A DNA stretch of 10,699 nucleotides from Calditrichia bacterium (GTDB taxonomy: Bacteria > Calditrichota > Calditrichia > JAJRVZ01): assembly GCA_030634505.1 (NCBI GenBank), contig DAOWAQ010000037.1, positions 1-10,699 on the forward strand. The letters are read 5' to 3'. The notes under the pieces were generated by a model. The model saw only the letters and a list, made by a program, of their open reading frames with translations, did not search any database and was not told the origin of the DNA. A program made the translations under genes and the position numbers. Below are positions 1 to 6,424 of this stretch, piece by piece; position 1 is the first letter of the stretch, and every line of letters starts with the position of its first letter.

Positions 1-1101
1 AAAAGGAAATTTAGCAATGTCAATCCAGATTTTATTTGATTTATCAAAAAACCAATACTTTATTGCTTCATGATTTCCCATACCAACATAAATCGGGGTA
101 TAATGTGCAAATGGTTCAACTGCTCTTTTCCAATTAGCATACTGTAGGTTAATATCGTTAATATCCGTTACATAGCCATTAACCAAATCACCTGTAAATT
201 GTAAAAAAGATGAATTTTGTTGTTTACAAAGTGCCAGTATTTTCTTCATAATATAAGAGTTAGCACCATAAATGTTGCGTTCACCACCGCCTTGTCCTGC
301 CCGGGAATCGCTGGCATAAGCAAAATTAAATGCTTTTCTTGTACCTGGATTTGGAGCGGTTTTTAATGAATATGATTGAATATTGTCTCCATATTTTACT
401 GAATACACATATTCCGTATCAGGTTGCAGGTCTGAAATTTTTATTTCATGATGCGTGTTTTTTGCTTGATCTGAATAAATCCTACCGTCAATTTCTACGT
501 GGGTGATTATATTTGTATTTGTCTCATAAGAAATAACCGCACTGTCGTGAGAGATTAAATCAACAAACGGTCCTTCCAGAATCGTATTATCAATTTCAAA
601 AGGCCCTAAACCTTTAAATGAGATTATACCGTCATATATTAAATCACCTTTATCATTTATTATTCTGTAGCCAATGGTTCCTTTGCCTGATTTCCTCCAA
701 CCAGTCATGTCAAATATTCCTGAGAGTCTAAATTTAATATTTATGTTAGATTTTCCGCTATCAATTAAGGCGACTGATCTGTAAACAGGAAGTGGATGCT
801 TAGAATCCCTATAATGAATCAAACCATAATAAAGTTTGCCATTAAAATCCGGATTACCAAAATCAACAGCAATTCCGGTTTCCGTTCCCCTGAGACCTCC
901 GATCATATTTTCCAAAGTATATCTTGCAGGTTTGTTTACTGAATAGACCTTTAATGAATCTAAATCAACATATAGTTTTCCGTCAGAATCATATTTTATA
1001 TTGGAATAAACCGCTGGCACTTCATTCTGAATCGATGTTTGAGCATAAAGATTAAAAAAAATGAATAGTCCTAATAAATAAATAGTAGCATATCTTTTCA
1101 T
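1..1101 (-). CDS. Secreted purple-acid-phosphatase-like metallophosphoesterase (3' end missing)
   Basis: The reading frame is open from the ATG at 1101 to the left edge (367 codons, no stop), so the C-terminus lies outside the window. Residues 1-20 form a signal peptide (basic MKR, hydrophobic core, likely cleavage after LYA), so the enzyme is probably periplasmic or secreted. Residues ~30-170 are an uncharacterised beta-rich region. Residues ~173-248 look like the fibronectin-III-type N-terminal domain of purple acid phosphatases (DSAVISYET, then LQPDTEYVYSV). The calcineurin-like catalytic domain follows with its metal-binding blocks in order: ASDSR (D265), TGDLVN (D305) and GNHE (N343, H344). 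The later histidine motifs are off the edge. The start is supported by AAGGAAA at 1107-1113. An in-frame ATG at 1122, seven codons upstream, is possible but would put the Shine-Dalgarno inside the gene. The class (metallophosphatase) is secure from the motifs; the substrate is not known. Confidence 0.88.
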   Translation of the reverse strand, partial: MKRYATIYLLGLFIFFNLYAQTSIQNEVPAVYSNIKYDSDGKLYVDLDSLKVYSVNKPARYTLENMIGGLRGTETGIAVDFGNPDFNGKLYYGLIHYRDSKHPLPVYRSVALIDSGKSNINIKFRLSGIFDMTGWRKSGKGTIGYRIINDKGDLIYDGIISFKGLGPFEIDNTILEGPFVDLISHDSAVISYETNTNIITHVEIDGRIYSDQAKNTHHEIKISDLQPDTEYVYSVKYGDNIQSYSLKTAPNPGTRKAFNFAYASDSRAGQGGGERNIYGANSYIMKKILALCKQQNSSFLQFTGDLVNGYVTDINDINLQYANWKRAVEPFAHYTPIYVGMGNHEAIKYWFFDKSNKIWIDIAKFPF

Positions 1102-1297
1102 ATCAATTTCCTTGCTGTTCATTAAATAGTATAATTTTGAATTTAGCAACTTAATAAAATTAAATTTAAGTTTCTATTAAATAATCGTATAAATTAAATG
1201 ACGATTGCATTAGAATTGATACAAAGATTCAAAACATTTTCCTCTTGCTTCTAATCGCAAAAATCATCAACTTTTATTTAAAATTGGAGAGAATATT
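1102..1297. promoter_or_regulatory. Divergent intergenic region with promoters for both flanking genes
   Basis: This A+T-rich gap separates the divergent starts of the metallophosphatase (minus) and the nuclease-like gene (plus), so it should hold both promoters. TATAAT-like hexamers occur near 1127-1135 on both strands, but none has a convincing -35 partner, so no exact promoter is claimed. The dyad at 1205-1260 is listed separately. Confidence 0.4.
1205..1260. repeat. Imperfect inverted repeat upstream of the nuclease-like gene
   Basis: TTGCATTAGAA at 1205-1215 is complementary to TTCTAATCGCAA at 1249-1260, apart from one bulged base, giving an 11-bp stem around a 33-nt loop. It ends 37 bp before the start codon at 1298. 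It may be an operator, an untranslated-leader hairpin, or chance in A+T-rich sequence. Confidence 0.3.
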
Positions 1298-1654
1298 ATG
1301 ATTGATAAATTATATTATTATAAAGCAAACATCACTGCAGTTTATGATGGAGATACCTGCACCACTGATATTGATTTAGGGCTAAGCACTATTCGTTCTG
1401 GTGAGAAAATAAGGCTCTCACGAATTAACGCTCCTGAAGTAAGAGGTTCACAACGAGAACAAGGACTTATTTCCAGAGATTTCTTACGTAATCTGATATT
1501 GGATAAAGAAGTGTACATTCAAACCATCAAAGATAAAAAGGGGAAATACGGTCGGTATCTTGGGGATATCTGGCTGATAAATGATGATGAATCCCTTTCC
1601 AATATAAATGACTTAATGGTTTCCAGTGGTTTTGCCGAGTATAAAGAGTATTAA
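1298..1654 (+). CDS. Small cytoplasmic staphylococcal-nuclease (SNase/thermonuclease) homologue
   Basis: This 118-residue protein is a compact SNase (OB-fold) domain. The active-site blocks align with those of Staphylococcus aureus nuclease: VYDGDT (D17, D19, for the Ca2+-binding D19/D21 pair), IRLSRINAPE (R39 for R35, N44 for D40, E47 for the general-base region E43) and KYGRYL (R86 for R87). Both catalytic arginines and the glutamate are kept, so Ca2+-dependent phosphodiesterase activity on DNA or RNA is plausible. Asn in place of the metal ligand Asp40 could weaken or change metal binding. There is no signal peptide, unlike secreted thermonucleases, and the protein stops shortly after the last beta-strand motif (SGFAEYKEY), so the long C-terminal helix of the classical enzyme is missing. 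The start is supported by GGAGAG at 1286-1291. The next gene follows closely on the same strand, so the two are probably co-transcribed. Confidence 0.85.
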   Translation: MIDKLYYYKANITAVYDGDTCTTDIDLGLSTIRSGEKIRLSRINAPEVRGSQREQGLISRDFLRNLILDKEVYIQTIKDKKGKYGRYLGDIWLINDDESLSNINDLMVSSGFAEYKEY

Positions 1655-1677
1655 ATTATTGGTTGGAATTCATTGTT

Positions 1678-2397
1678 TTGGAAAATAAGCAGAAAAATTT
1701 AATCTATAAATATGAATTTGTTTTTGAAGACAATTCATGTGAAAAATTTACAATTCAATTAAATCCCGAAACATTGGATTTTATTCAATCTGAAAACTCT
1801 TCGCCACCTGCATGGACAGCCCTGGATAATTATAAATGTGATAATTGTAAGTTGAAATCAACGACAAATCCACATTGTCCGATTGCAAAAAATCTAACTG
1901 ATATTTTTCCACCGTTTAAAGATAAATTATCCTATGAAAATGTACTGGTACGTGTTGAATCAAAGGATCGAACTTACGAACTAAAAACTTCTGTACAAAA
2001 AGGATTGAGTTCAATGCTTGGAATCTTAATGGTTACAAGTGGTTGCCCAACTATGAATATTTTAAGACCGATGGTTCGTTTTCATTTACCTTTTGCAACA
2101 ATTGAAGAAACAATTTATCGTTCCGCCAGCAGTTATCTGCTTGGTCAGTTTTACAGGCATAAAAATAACAAGTCCGTAGATTGGTATATGAATGATTTAT
2201 CCAAAGCTTACGAAGGTATTCAGGTTGTAAACGTAGGAATGGCTCATCGTCTCAGAAGTATTTCTGATAAGGATGCCGGTGCAAATGCAATAATCGTTCT
2301 TGATATTTTTGCTAAAGAATTACCATTTTCTATATTTGATGGAGTCAATAAATTAGAATATCTCTATAAAGATTTTATTGAATCAGATAACATTTAG
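1678..2397 (+). CDS. Uncharacterised conserved protein with CxxC/HCP/SGCP cysteine motifs
   Basis: I do not recognise a function. The overall pattern resembles a family of uncharacterised proteins that I recall tentatively as DUF6901; this needs an HMM check. Numbered from TTG at 1678 (239 residues), an N-terminal beta-rich part (YKYEFVFEDN) is followed by C54-x2-C57 and H66-C67-P. Next come an S-G-C123-P motif and a conserved-looking stretch (RFHLPFATIEETIYR), and then a helical C-terminal half. The cysteines and histidines could bind a metal. There are no membrane segments and no signal peptide. The frame opens after a stop at 1642-1644 and has no ATG near its start. TTG at 1678 has GGAA at 1665-1668 about nine bases upstream and places the beta-strand near the N-terminus. 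TTG at 1663 is an alternative that adds five residues. The short gap after the nuclease-like gene suggests one operon. The stop overlaps by 4 bp the end of the opposite-strand membrane-protein gene. Confidence 0.7.
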   Translation: MENKQKNLIYKYEFVFEDNSCEKFTIQLNPETLDFIQSENSSPPAWTALDNYKCDNCKLKSTTNPHCPIAKNLTDIFPPFKDKLSYENVLVRVESKDRTYELKTSVQKGLSSMLGILMVTSGCPTMNILRPMVRFHLPFATIEETIYRSASSYLLGQFYRHKNNKSVDWYMNDLSKAYEGIQVVNVGMAHRLRSISDKDAGANAIIVLDIFAKELPFSIFDGVNKLEYLYKDFIESDNI

Positions 2398-3209
2398 TTT
2401 GCTGATTCTATCTGCATCGTTTCGTAATTAAGTTCTGACCCAAGCGTACTATGTGGTATACTATAAATCATTAGCAAAACAATAGCCGCTGCAATCACCC
2501 AATAGCGACCTGATTTTTCATTTTTCGATTTCCATAACGCCAATATCCATGCAATCATTGCAATTAAAGTTTTATTATCTGTCAAATCAATACCAAAAGG
2601 AATGCCTGCCCAAAATTCATTAAAGGCAAATTTTTGAACTACGGGCCCGAGAATCATTCCACCAAGAAATAAAAAAACGGATGTCCACAGAGTTAATTTA
2701 AAAATGTGTTTTCCTCTGGTTAATGCCTCTAACCCAGCAGTGGAGCTGAACAACATGGCAAGAAACATTAAAAATATATGGGGTGTTAAAACCCAATCCG
2801 GAACTTCGCCTTTAAATCTTGTAACAACTGTTCTATCGGCTGGTAATGTCATTAATTGGTTATCATCGATTAATAATAAATAATATTCCAGTTTTCCTGC
2901 CGGCGGCTGGTTCGGTAAGTATCCTTTTAAATTATCTCCATCGCGAATCATTTTCATTCCGGTCCAGTGTTCATTGGTTTTGTATTTTTTGTAAATCAGA
3001 ACGCCTTCAACATCTTTATTTTCCAAAACAATTTCTACAGGTTGGTCAGTTTCTCCGCCATGGCTCCTCGTTAGCTTATATTCAATGGATTGATCGCGAA
3101 ATTGAATTTCACCTTTAAGCGGATAAGTTGGTCCGGTTGCTCTTTGGTATACTGCCGCAGCAAGTGTAATGATTAAAGCCAGTACAAAACGCACCCATAA
3201 TTTATTCAT
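2394..3209 (-). CDS. Multi-pass inner-membrane protein of unknown function with a periplasmic beta domain
   Basis: This 271-residue protein has an N-terminal membrane anchor (residues ~5-22). A soluble stretch, ~27-135, is rich in alternating hydrophobic strands and includes NQPPAGKLEYYLLL, so it is probably an immunoglobulin-like periplasmic domain. Four C-terminal membrane helices follow, at about 140-160, 172-191, 212-228 and 236-252. Short polar motifs between and after the helices look conserved rather than random: GIPFGIDLTDNKT (202-214) just before the fourth helix and IPHSTLGSEL (251-260) after the last. They may mark a functional site at one membrane face. No enzymatic motif is recognised. 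The start has a good Shine-Dalgarno (AAGAGG, 3215-3220). The gene is divergent from the exported transglutaminase-like gene and overlaps tail-to-tail (2394-2397) with the Cys-motif gene, which leaves no room for a terminator between them. Confidence 0.75.
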   Translation of the reverse strand: MNKLWVRFVLALIITLAAAVYQRATGPTYPLKGEIQFRDQSIEYKLTRSHGGETDQPVEIVLENKDVEGVLIYKKYKTNEHWTGMKMIRDGDNLKGYLPNQPPAGKLEYYLLLIDDNQLMTLPADRTVVTRFKGEVPDWVLTPHIFLMFLAMLFSSTAGLEALTRGKHIFKLTLWTSVFLFLGGMILGPVVQKFAFNEFWAGIPFGIDLTDNKTLIAMIAWILALWKSKNEKSGRYWVIAAAIVLLMIYSIPHSTLGSELNYETMQIESAN

Positions 3210-3390
3210 TATAACCTCTTTTTTTTGATTATTTTTGGAATGATATTAAAAGTAAAAATATTTTTTAAAATATTCAAATCTTATAATGTAATTGCATGTT
3301 TTAAAAAATACAATTTGTTAGTATTTGAATCAAATTTTGTTTAGATTTTTAATTCTGTGGTTTTGAATACAAATAATCTTTGGAGGTAAA
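3210..3390. promoter_or_regulatory. Divergent intergenic region between membrane protein and transglutaminase-like gene
   Basis: These 181 bp separate two divergent starts and should contain both promoters. A plus-strand TATAAT occurs at 3282-3287 without a recognisable -35 box at the usual distance. The strong GGAGG at 3382-3386 serves the plus-strand gene. No convincing operator was found. Confidence 0.35.
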
Positions 3391-5076
3391 ATGAAGTTAT
3401 TTCTTTTCATTACTTTATTGCTATTGGCAATTAACGGAATTGGTGAAAACTACCTTTTAAACGGTGGACAAAATTCTACCATTAAATATAAATTAATTCA
3501 AAAAGTCGAACCCGAAGATGGCATTATAACTGTTGATTTAACTTATGTAATCCCGGAATCATTTAATTCAAAAACCTACAATCAACAAATTAAAAATTTT
3601 GATATATCTTTTAGTTTAAAACCAGCAAACAAAAAGGAATGGATTGATAAAAGAGGAAATAAAATCCAAAGATACAGTTGGAATTCACCCTCCGCCAGTT
3701 TTGATATTAGCATCAGTTTTGAAACCACAAATAGTGTTAAACTTGATCCTGTTAAAACGCAAGCTCCTTTTCCTTTAACTAACATTTCTCCTGAAAATAA
3801 AAACTATCTAAAATCCACTGAAATGGTTCCCTCTAATAATCCACAAATAAAAAACAAAGCACAAGAAATTACAAAGAACGCAAAAACTGAATTTGACGCC
3901 GTTCAAAAAATTCTTTCGTTTGTGATTGACCATATGTACTATGTTTTGAAACCTGAAGAATATGACGCTTTTTATTCTTTTCAGACTGGAAAAGGAAATT
4001 GTCAAAATTACTCACATCTGGCAGCTGCATTAATGCGATCAGTCAATATCCCTGTTCGAATTGTGAATGGTGTTACCTTAAAAAAACCTTTTGATGTAAT
4101 AATTGGTGACCAAACACTAACTTTAAATATGGCTGAAGGAAGACATTCATGGATTGAAGTATATTTTCCTGATTTAGGATGGATGCCTTTTGATCCGCAA
4201 CAATCAGAATTGTTTGTAAGTAATCGATTCATTAGAATTGAAGTCGGTTTAGATAATGAGGAGACTACAAACGATGGTCTTGTGCATTGGACACGAACAA
4301 AAGGATCGAATGCCATGCTATCTTTTCAGGAATTTATCGAATCATCATTTACTTCGGATAATATAAATTTAAGGGCGGAAAAAATGCAGTATGGACCCAG
4401 TAAACTATTATTGGTTCCTAAAGTACTTGCTAATTATGTCCCTGTAAAATTACCCGAGGTTAAAAAAGTAAAAGAATTTTCACCGCAGGAATTATTCAAA
4501 CTGAAATTTAATAAACCATTTATTTATGGTAATCTGGATTTTCCGGAAGGTGTTAATTTTATTTTTTCCCGCGAATTAGATAATAAGGATAATGCTGATT
4601 CCCAACAATTAAAAAAGAATTTTCTTGTTGAAACCGCTGAATATGTAACCAGCAAATTACAATATGCCCAGACATTTATTTTAGATAGACCTGTAAAGCT
4701 GCAAAAAATTGGAATTGCTCTAAATAAATTTGGCGGCTCAGGAACAATGTGGTTGGAATTATATGAGGATAACAATGGTAGACCCGGCTCACTCGCCGCA
4801 TCGAGTAAAGCACTGGATTTAAAAAATATATCCTCCAAGCAAGGTTACTTTTGGGAAGAATTTGATTTTGTAATCCAGGAACTTTTACTTACTCCCGACC
4901 GCTACTGGATATCTCTCAAGTTTAATGGAAGTCCTATTGTAAATTGGTTTTACAGTTATGGTAAACCTGTTGGACCCATTGACGGAACACGTTATAAATC
5001 ATTTTCAGAAAATGACTGGAGTAAAAGTCTTGGTTATGAATTTAATTACCGGGTAGTCGGACTGACTTTTGAATAA
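3391..5076 (+). CDS. Exported transglutaminase-like cysteine protein with C-terminal beta-sandwich domain
   Basis: This 561-residue protein has a short signal peptide (MKLFLFITLLLLAINGIG). A beta-rich N-terminal region (~25-130) resembles the domain that precedes bacterial transglutaminase cores. The transglutaminase-like (papain-fold) domain spans ~155-290. It carries a complete Cys-His-Asp triad in the expected contexts: C204 in GNCQNYSHLAAALMR, H252 in GRHSWIEVYFPDLGW and D268 in MPFDPQ. Such proteins can act as peptidases, amidases or cross-linkers outside the cytoplasm; the substrate here cannot be told. After a linker, residues ~410-561 form another beta-rich module. It contains YAQTFILDRPVKLQKI, then LELYEDNNGRPGSLA, a pattern like the 'choice-of-anchor' or carbohydrate-binding-like sandwiches at the ends of secreted Bacteroidota-type proteins. 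The start is clear: GGAGG at 3382-3386, four bases before ATG. The gene converges with the HAD gene across the inverted repeat at 5088-5207. Confidence 0.87.
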   Translation: MKLFLFITLLLLAINGIGENYLLNGGQNSTIKYKLIQKVEPEDGIITVDLTYVIPESFNSKTYNQQIKNFDISFSLKPANKKEWIDKRGNKIQRYSWNSPSASFDISISFETTNSVKLDPVKTQAPFPLTNISPENKNYLKSTEMVPSNNPQIKNKAQEITKNAKTEFDAVQKILSFVIDHMYYVLKPEEYDAFYSFQTGKGNCQNYSHLAAALMRSVNIPVRIVNGVTLKKPFDVIIGDQTLTLNMAEGRHSWIEVYFPDLGWMPFDPQQSELFVSNRFIRIEVGLDNEETTNDGLVHWTRTKGSNAMLSFQEFIESSFTSDNINLRAEKMQYGPSKLLLVPKVLANYVPVKLPEVKKVKEFSPQELFKLKFNKPFIYGNLDFPEGVNFIFSRELDNKDNADSQQLKKNFLVETAEYVTSKLQYAQTFILDRPVKLQKIGIALNKFGGSGTMWLELYEDNNGRPGSLAASSKALDLKNISSKQGYFWEEFDFVIQELLLTPDRYWISLKFNGSPIVNWFYSYGKPVGPIDGTRYKSFSENDWSKSLGYEFNYRVVGLTFE

Positions 5077-5087
5077 TTAGAATTATA

Positions 5088-5207
5088 ACCACAGAACGCA
5101 CAAAGAACACGAAGTTTTTATAATGCTTTCAAAAATTCTTTTTATATTATTAATTTTTCTTTGTGTACTTCCCACATAGTGGCTGCTATGCTGGTGAACT
5201 TAGTGGT
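5088..5207. repeat. Imperfect inverted repeat between convergent genes, possibly a dispersed repeat
   Basis: The left arm at 5088-5114 (ACCACAGAACGCACAAAG, then AACACGAAG) is matched in inverse by the right arm at 5159-5207 (CTTTGTGTACTTC, then GGTGAACTTAGTGGT). Between them is a ~44-nt A+T-rich core. The right arm is about 20 nt longer because of an internal hairpin, listed separately. The element sits in the gap between the transglutaminase-like gene (plus) and the HAD gene (minus), where a folded transcript could stop both. Its last bases encode the C-terminus and stop codon of the HAD gene. The ACCAC(N)AAG(N)CAC style resembles palindromic intergenic repeats that I recall from environmental genomes of this kind; copy number cannot be seen here. 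Confidence 0.6.
5172..5194. repeat. Small hairpin embedded in the right arm of the inverted repeat
   Basis: CCACATAG (5172-5179) pairs with CTATG-C-TGG (5186-5194), giving an eight-pair stem with one bulged C around the loop TGGCTG. It interrupts the symmetry of the surrounding repeat: the left arm has no counterpart, and removing ~21 nt here restores the alignment of the two arms. Confidence 0.5.
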
Positions 5208-5934
5208 GTTTAATTATACCGTTTGCTATCATTTTTTTTATTGTTGATTGAACTTCGGAAAAAAATTGAACAATAAAATCTGCTTCTTTTAAGTATTTAT
5301 TACTTAAAGTCGTCTCTATGGCAATAGTTTTTATCCCTGCAGCTTTGGCAGCTTTAATTCCCAGTGGTGCATTTTCAATAACAATACACTCTTCGGGTTT
5401 TAGCCCGAGACTTTCCACTCCTTTTAAATACGGTTCGGGAAATGGCTTTGTGTTTTTCACATCATCGGAACAAACAAATCCAGAGAAATATCCATCTAAA
5501 TATTCTTTTGCGAATGGAATAATGCGATCCCGATGACCACCGGTTACTATTGCCATTTTCAGGTTTATTAATTGTAGATATTCAAGCAAATCAAAGAATC
5601 CATCATAAAAATTTACAGCAATATGTTGATCATAGTATTCTATTTTTGTTTCTATAATTTTCGGAGCGATCTCTGTTGAAATATCATGTTTATTGCAAAT
5701 GTCATGTACTAATGCTTTAACTCCTCTGCCTTCCATTAAGTATATCTCAAGATCTGTTAAATTCAAACCTTCTTTACGAAATGCATATTGCCAGGCAGCA
5801 ACATGTTGTTTCATACTGTCTAATACAACGCCGTCGAAATCAAACAAAACACCTTTCAGTCTGGTTGCTGGATGTTGGGTACTGGATACTGGATGCTTGA
5901 TGCTGGATTGTATGGTTTGAAATTTACTTTTCAC
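5200..5934 (-). CDS. HAD-superfamily phosphatase/phosphomutase (beta-phosphoglucomutase-like subfamily)
   Basis: The HAD core has all four motifs. Motif I is FDFDGVVLDS, with nucleophile D32 and acid/base D34. Motif II is IVTGG (T131). Motif III is K163 in NTKPFPEPYL. Motif IV is IVIENAPLGIKAA, in which the usual acidic pair is E187-N188. Residues ~47-115 form a helical cap inserted after motif I, as in class I-type phosphoglycolate phosphatase and beta-phosphoglucomutase relatives. It is thus a cytoplasmic Mg2+-dependent phosphatase or mutase on a small phosphorylated metabolite, substrate unknown. Residues ~9-26 are not part of the fold: they are encoded by the 7-bp repeat array at 5858-5906 and show a seven-residue periodicity (SSIKHPV, SSTQHPA). 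The start is GTG at 5934, overlapping the end of the upstream four-helix gene by 11 bp. No ATG is available before motif I, so translation may be coupled to that gene. The last residues (KHH) and the stop come from the neighbouring inverted repeat. Confidence 0.88.
   Translation of the reverse strand: MKSKFQTIQSSIKHPVSSTQHPATRLKGVLFDFDGVVLDSMKQHVAAWQYAFRKEGLNLTDLEIYLMEGRGVKALVHDICNKHDISTEIAPKIIETKIEYYDQHIAVNFYDGFFDLLEYLQLINLKMAIVTGGHRDRIIPFAKEYLDGYFSGFVCSDDVKNTKPFPEPYLKGVESLGLKPEECIVIENAPLGIKAAKAAGIKTIAIETTLSNKYLKEADFIVQFFSEVQSTIKKMIANGIIKHH
5858..5906 (-). repeat. Array of seven degenerate 7-bp repeats (consensus CCAGYAT on the minus strand)
   Basis: Read on the minus strand from 5906 the units are CCAGCAT, CAAGCAT, CCAGTAT, CCAGTAC, CCAACAT, CCAGCAA and CCAGACT. 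These are seven head-to-tail heptamers with no phase slip. The array lies inside the 5' coding part of the HAD gene. The same heptamer family recurs at 6361-6381 (same orientation) and 6425-6494 (inverted). Confidence 0.8.
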
Positions 5935-6301
5935 TTATGTGCGTTTTTCCTACTGATTGAATAAACAGGTTTAATTTTTTACCTAATATTTCAAGTCTTT
6001 CATGGATATTTTGATACAACGATTTATTTTTCAAAGACTCCGTTTCGAATAAAGTTTCAAGATGATCCGATGTTTCATCATTTGAAGCTAATGCATAGGA
6101 GAGAAATCGTAAATAATCTTGTTTATATCTTCTTCTGCCATATCCCTCAACAATATTAGATTTTACAGATTTAATTGATCGACGAATTTGGCTTCCCTCT
6201 TCATACATTTCGAATTTGGGCAATTCATTTAGAGTCATTTTATGGATATCAACTACTAGATTTCTCGCTATTTGCCATATTTCCAAATTCCTATAACTCA
6301 T
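5924..6301 (-). CDS. Four-helix-bundle protein, 23S rRNA intervening-sequence (S23) family
   Basis: This 125-residue all-helical protein has the signature of the S23/IVP family (TIGR02436). It opens with YRNLEIWQIARNLVVDIH, followed by a second helix around QIRRSIKSVKSNIVEGYGR. The third begins DYLRFLSYALASNDETSDHL, and the C-terminal helix contains ERLEILGKKLNLFI. Length and motif order fit the family, whose members are encoded in 23S rRNA insertions of spirochaetes and others. They are also scattered singly in many genomes, and the Avd protein of diversity-generating retroelements has a similar fold. The biochemical role is not settled; a basic surface suggests nucleic-acid binding. The ATG at 6301 has no clear Shine-Dalgarno; the leader is almost pure A+T with a small palindrome at 6314-6326. 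Its 3' end overlaps the GTG of the HAD gene by 11 bp. No rRNA sequence surrounds it, and heptamer arrays lie on both sides. Confidence 0.9.
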   Translation of the reverse strand: MSYRNLEIWQIARNLVVDIHKMTLNELPKFEMYEEGSQIRRSIKSVKSNIVEGYGRRRYKQDYLRFLSYALASNDETSDHLETLFETESLKNKSLYQNIHERLEILGKKLNLFIQSVGKTHISEK

Positions 6302-6360
6302 ATTTTATGTTATATATTTAAAATATGTTTTAATTCATTGTAGTAGTAAAAGCTAATTTA

Positions 6361-6381
6361 ATTATAGATACTTGATACTAG
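6361..6381 (-). repeat. Short three-unit 7-bp repeat block
   Basis: On the minus strand the units are CTAGTAT, CAAGTAT and CTATAAT, degenerate members of the CCAGYAT family. The block lies 59 bp upstream of the four-helix gene start and is inverted relative to the array at 6425-6494. The two can pair in part as a hairpin across a 43-nt loop downstream of the TPR-like gene. Confidence 0.5.
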
Positions 6382-6424
6382 ACTATTTTTCTTTAAGTCA
6401 TATACTGAGCCAAACACTCAAAAT

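Noticed and set aside
2846..3118. Plus-strand 90-codon open frame.
   Set aside because: It lies wholly inside the membrane-protein gene on the other strand, has no domain or ribosome-binding site, and is a shadow.
3282..3287. TATAAT as a promoter for the transglutaminase-like gene.
   Set aside because: No -35 element at the right spacing; such hexamers are common by chance at this base composition.
5924..6301. Accessory protein (Avd) of a diversity-generating retroelement.
   Set aside because: The fold is similar, but no reverse transcriptase or template/variable repeat pair is present; the repeats are short heptamers. The S23 family is the better match.
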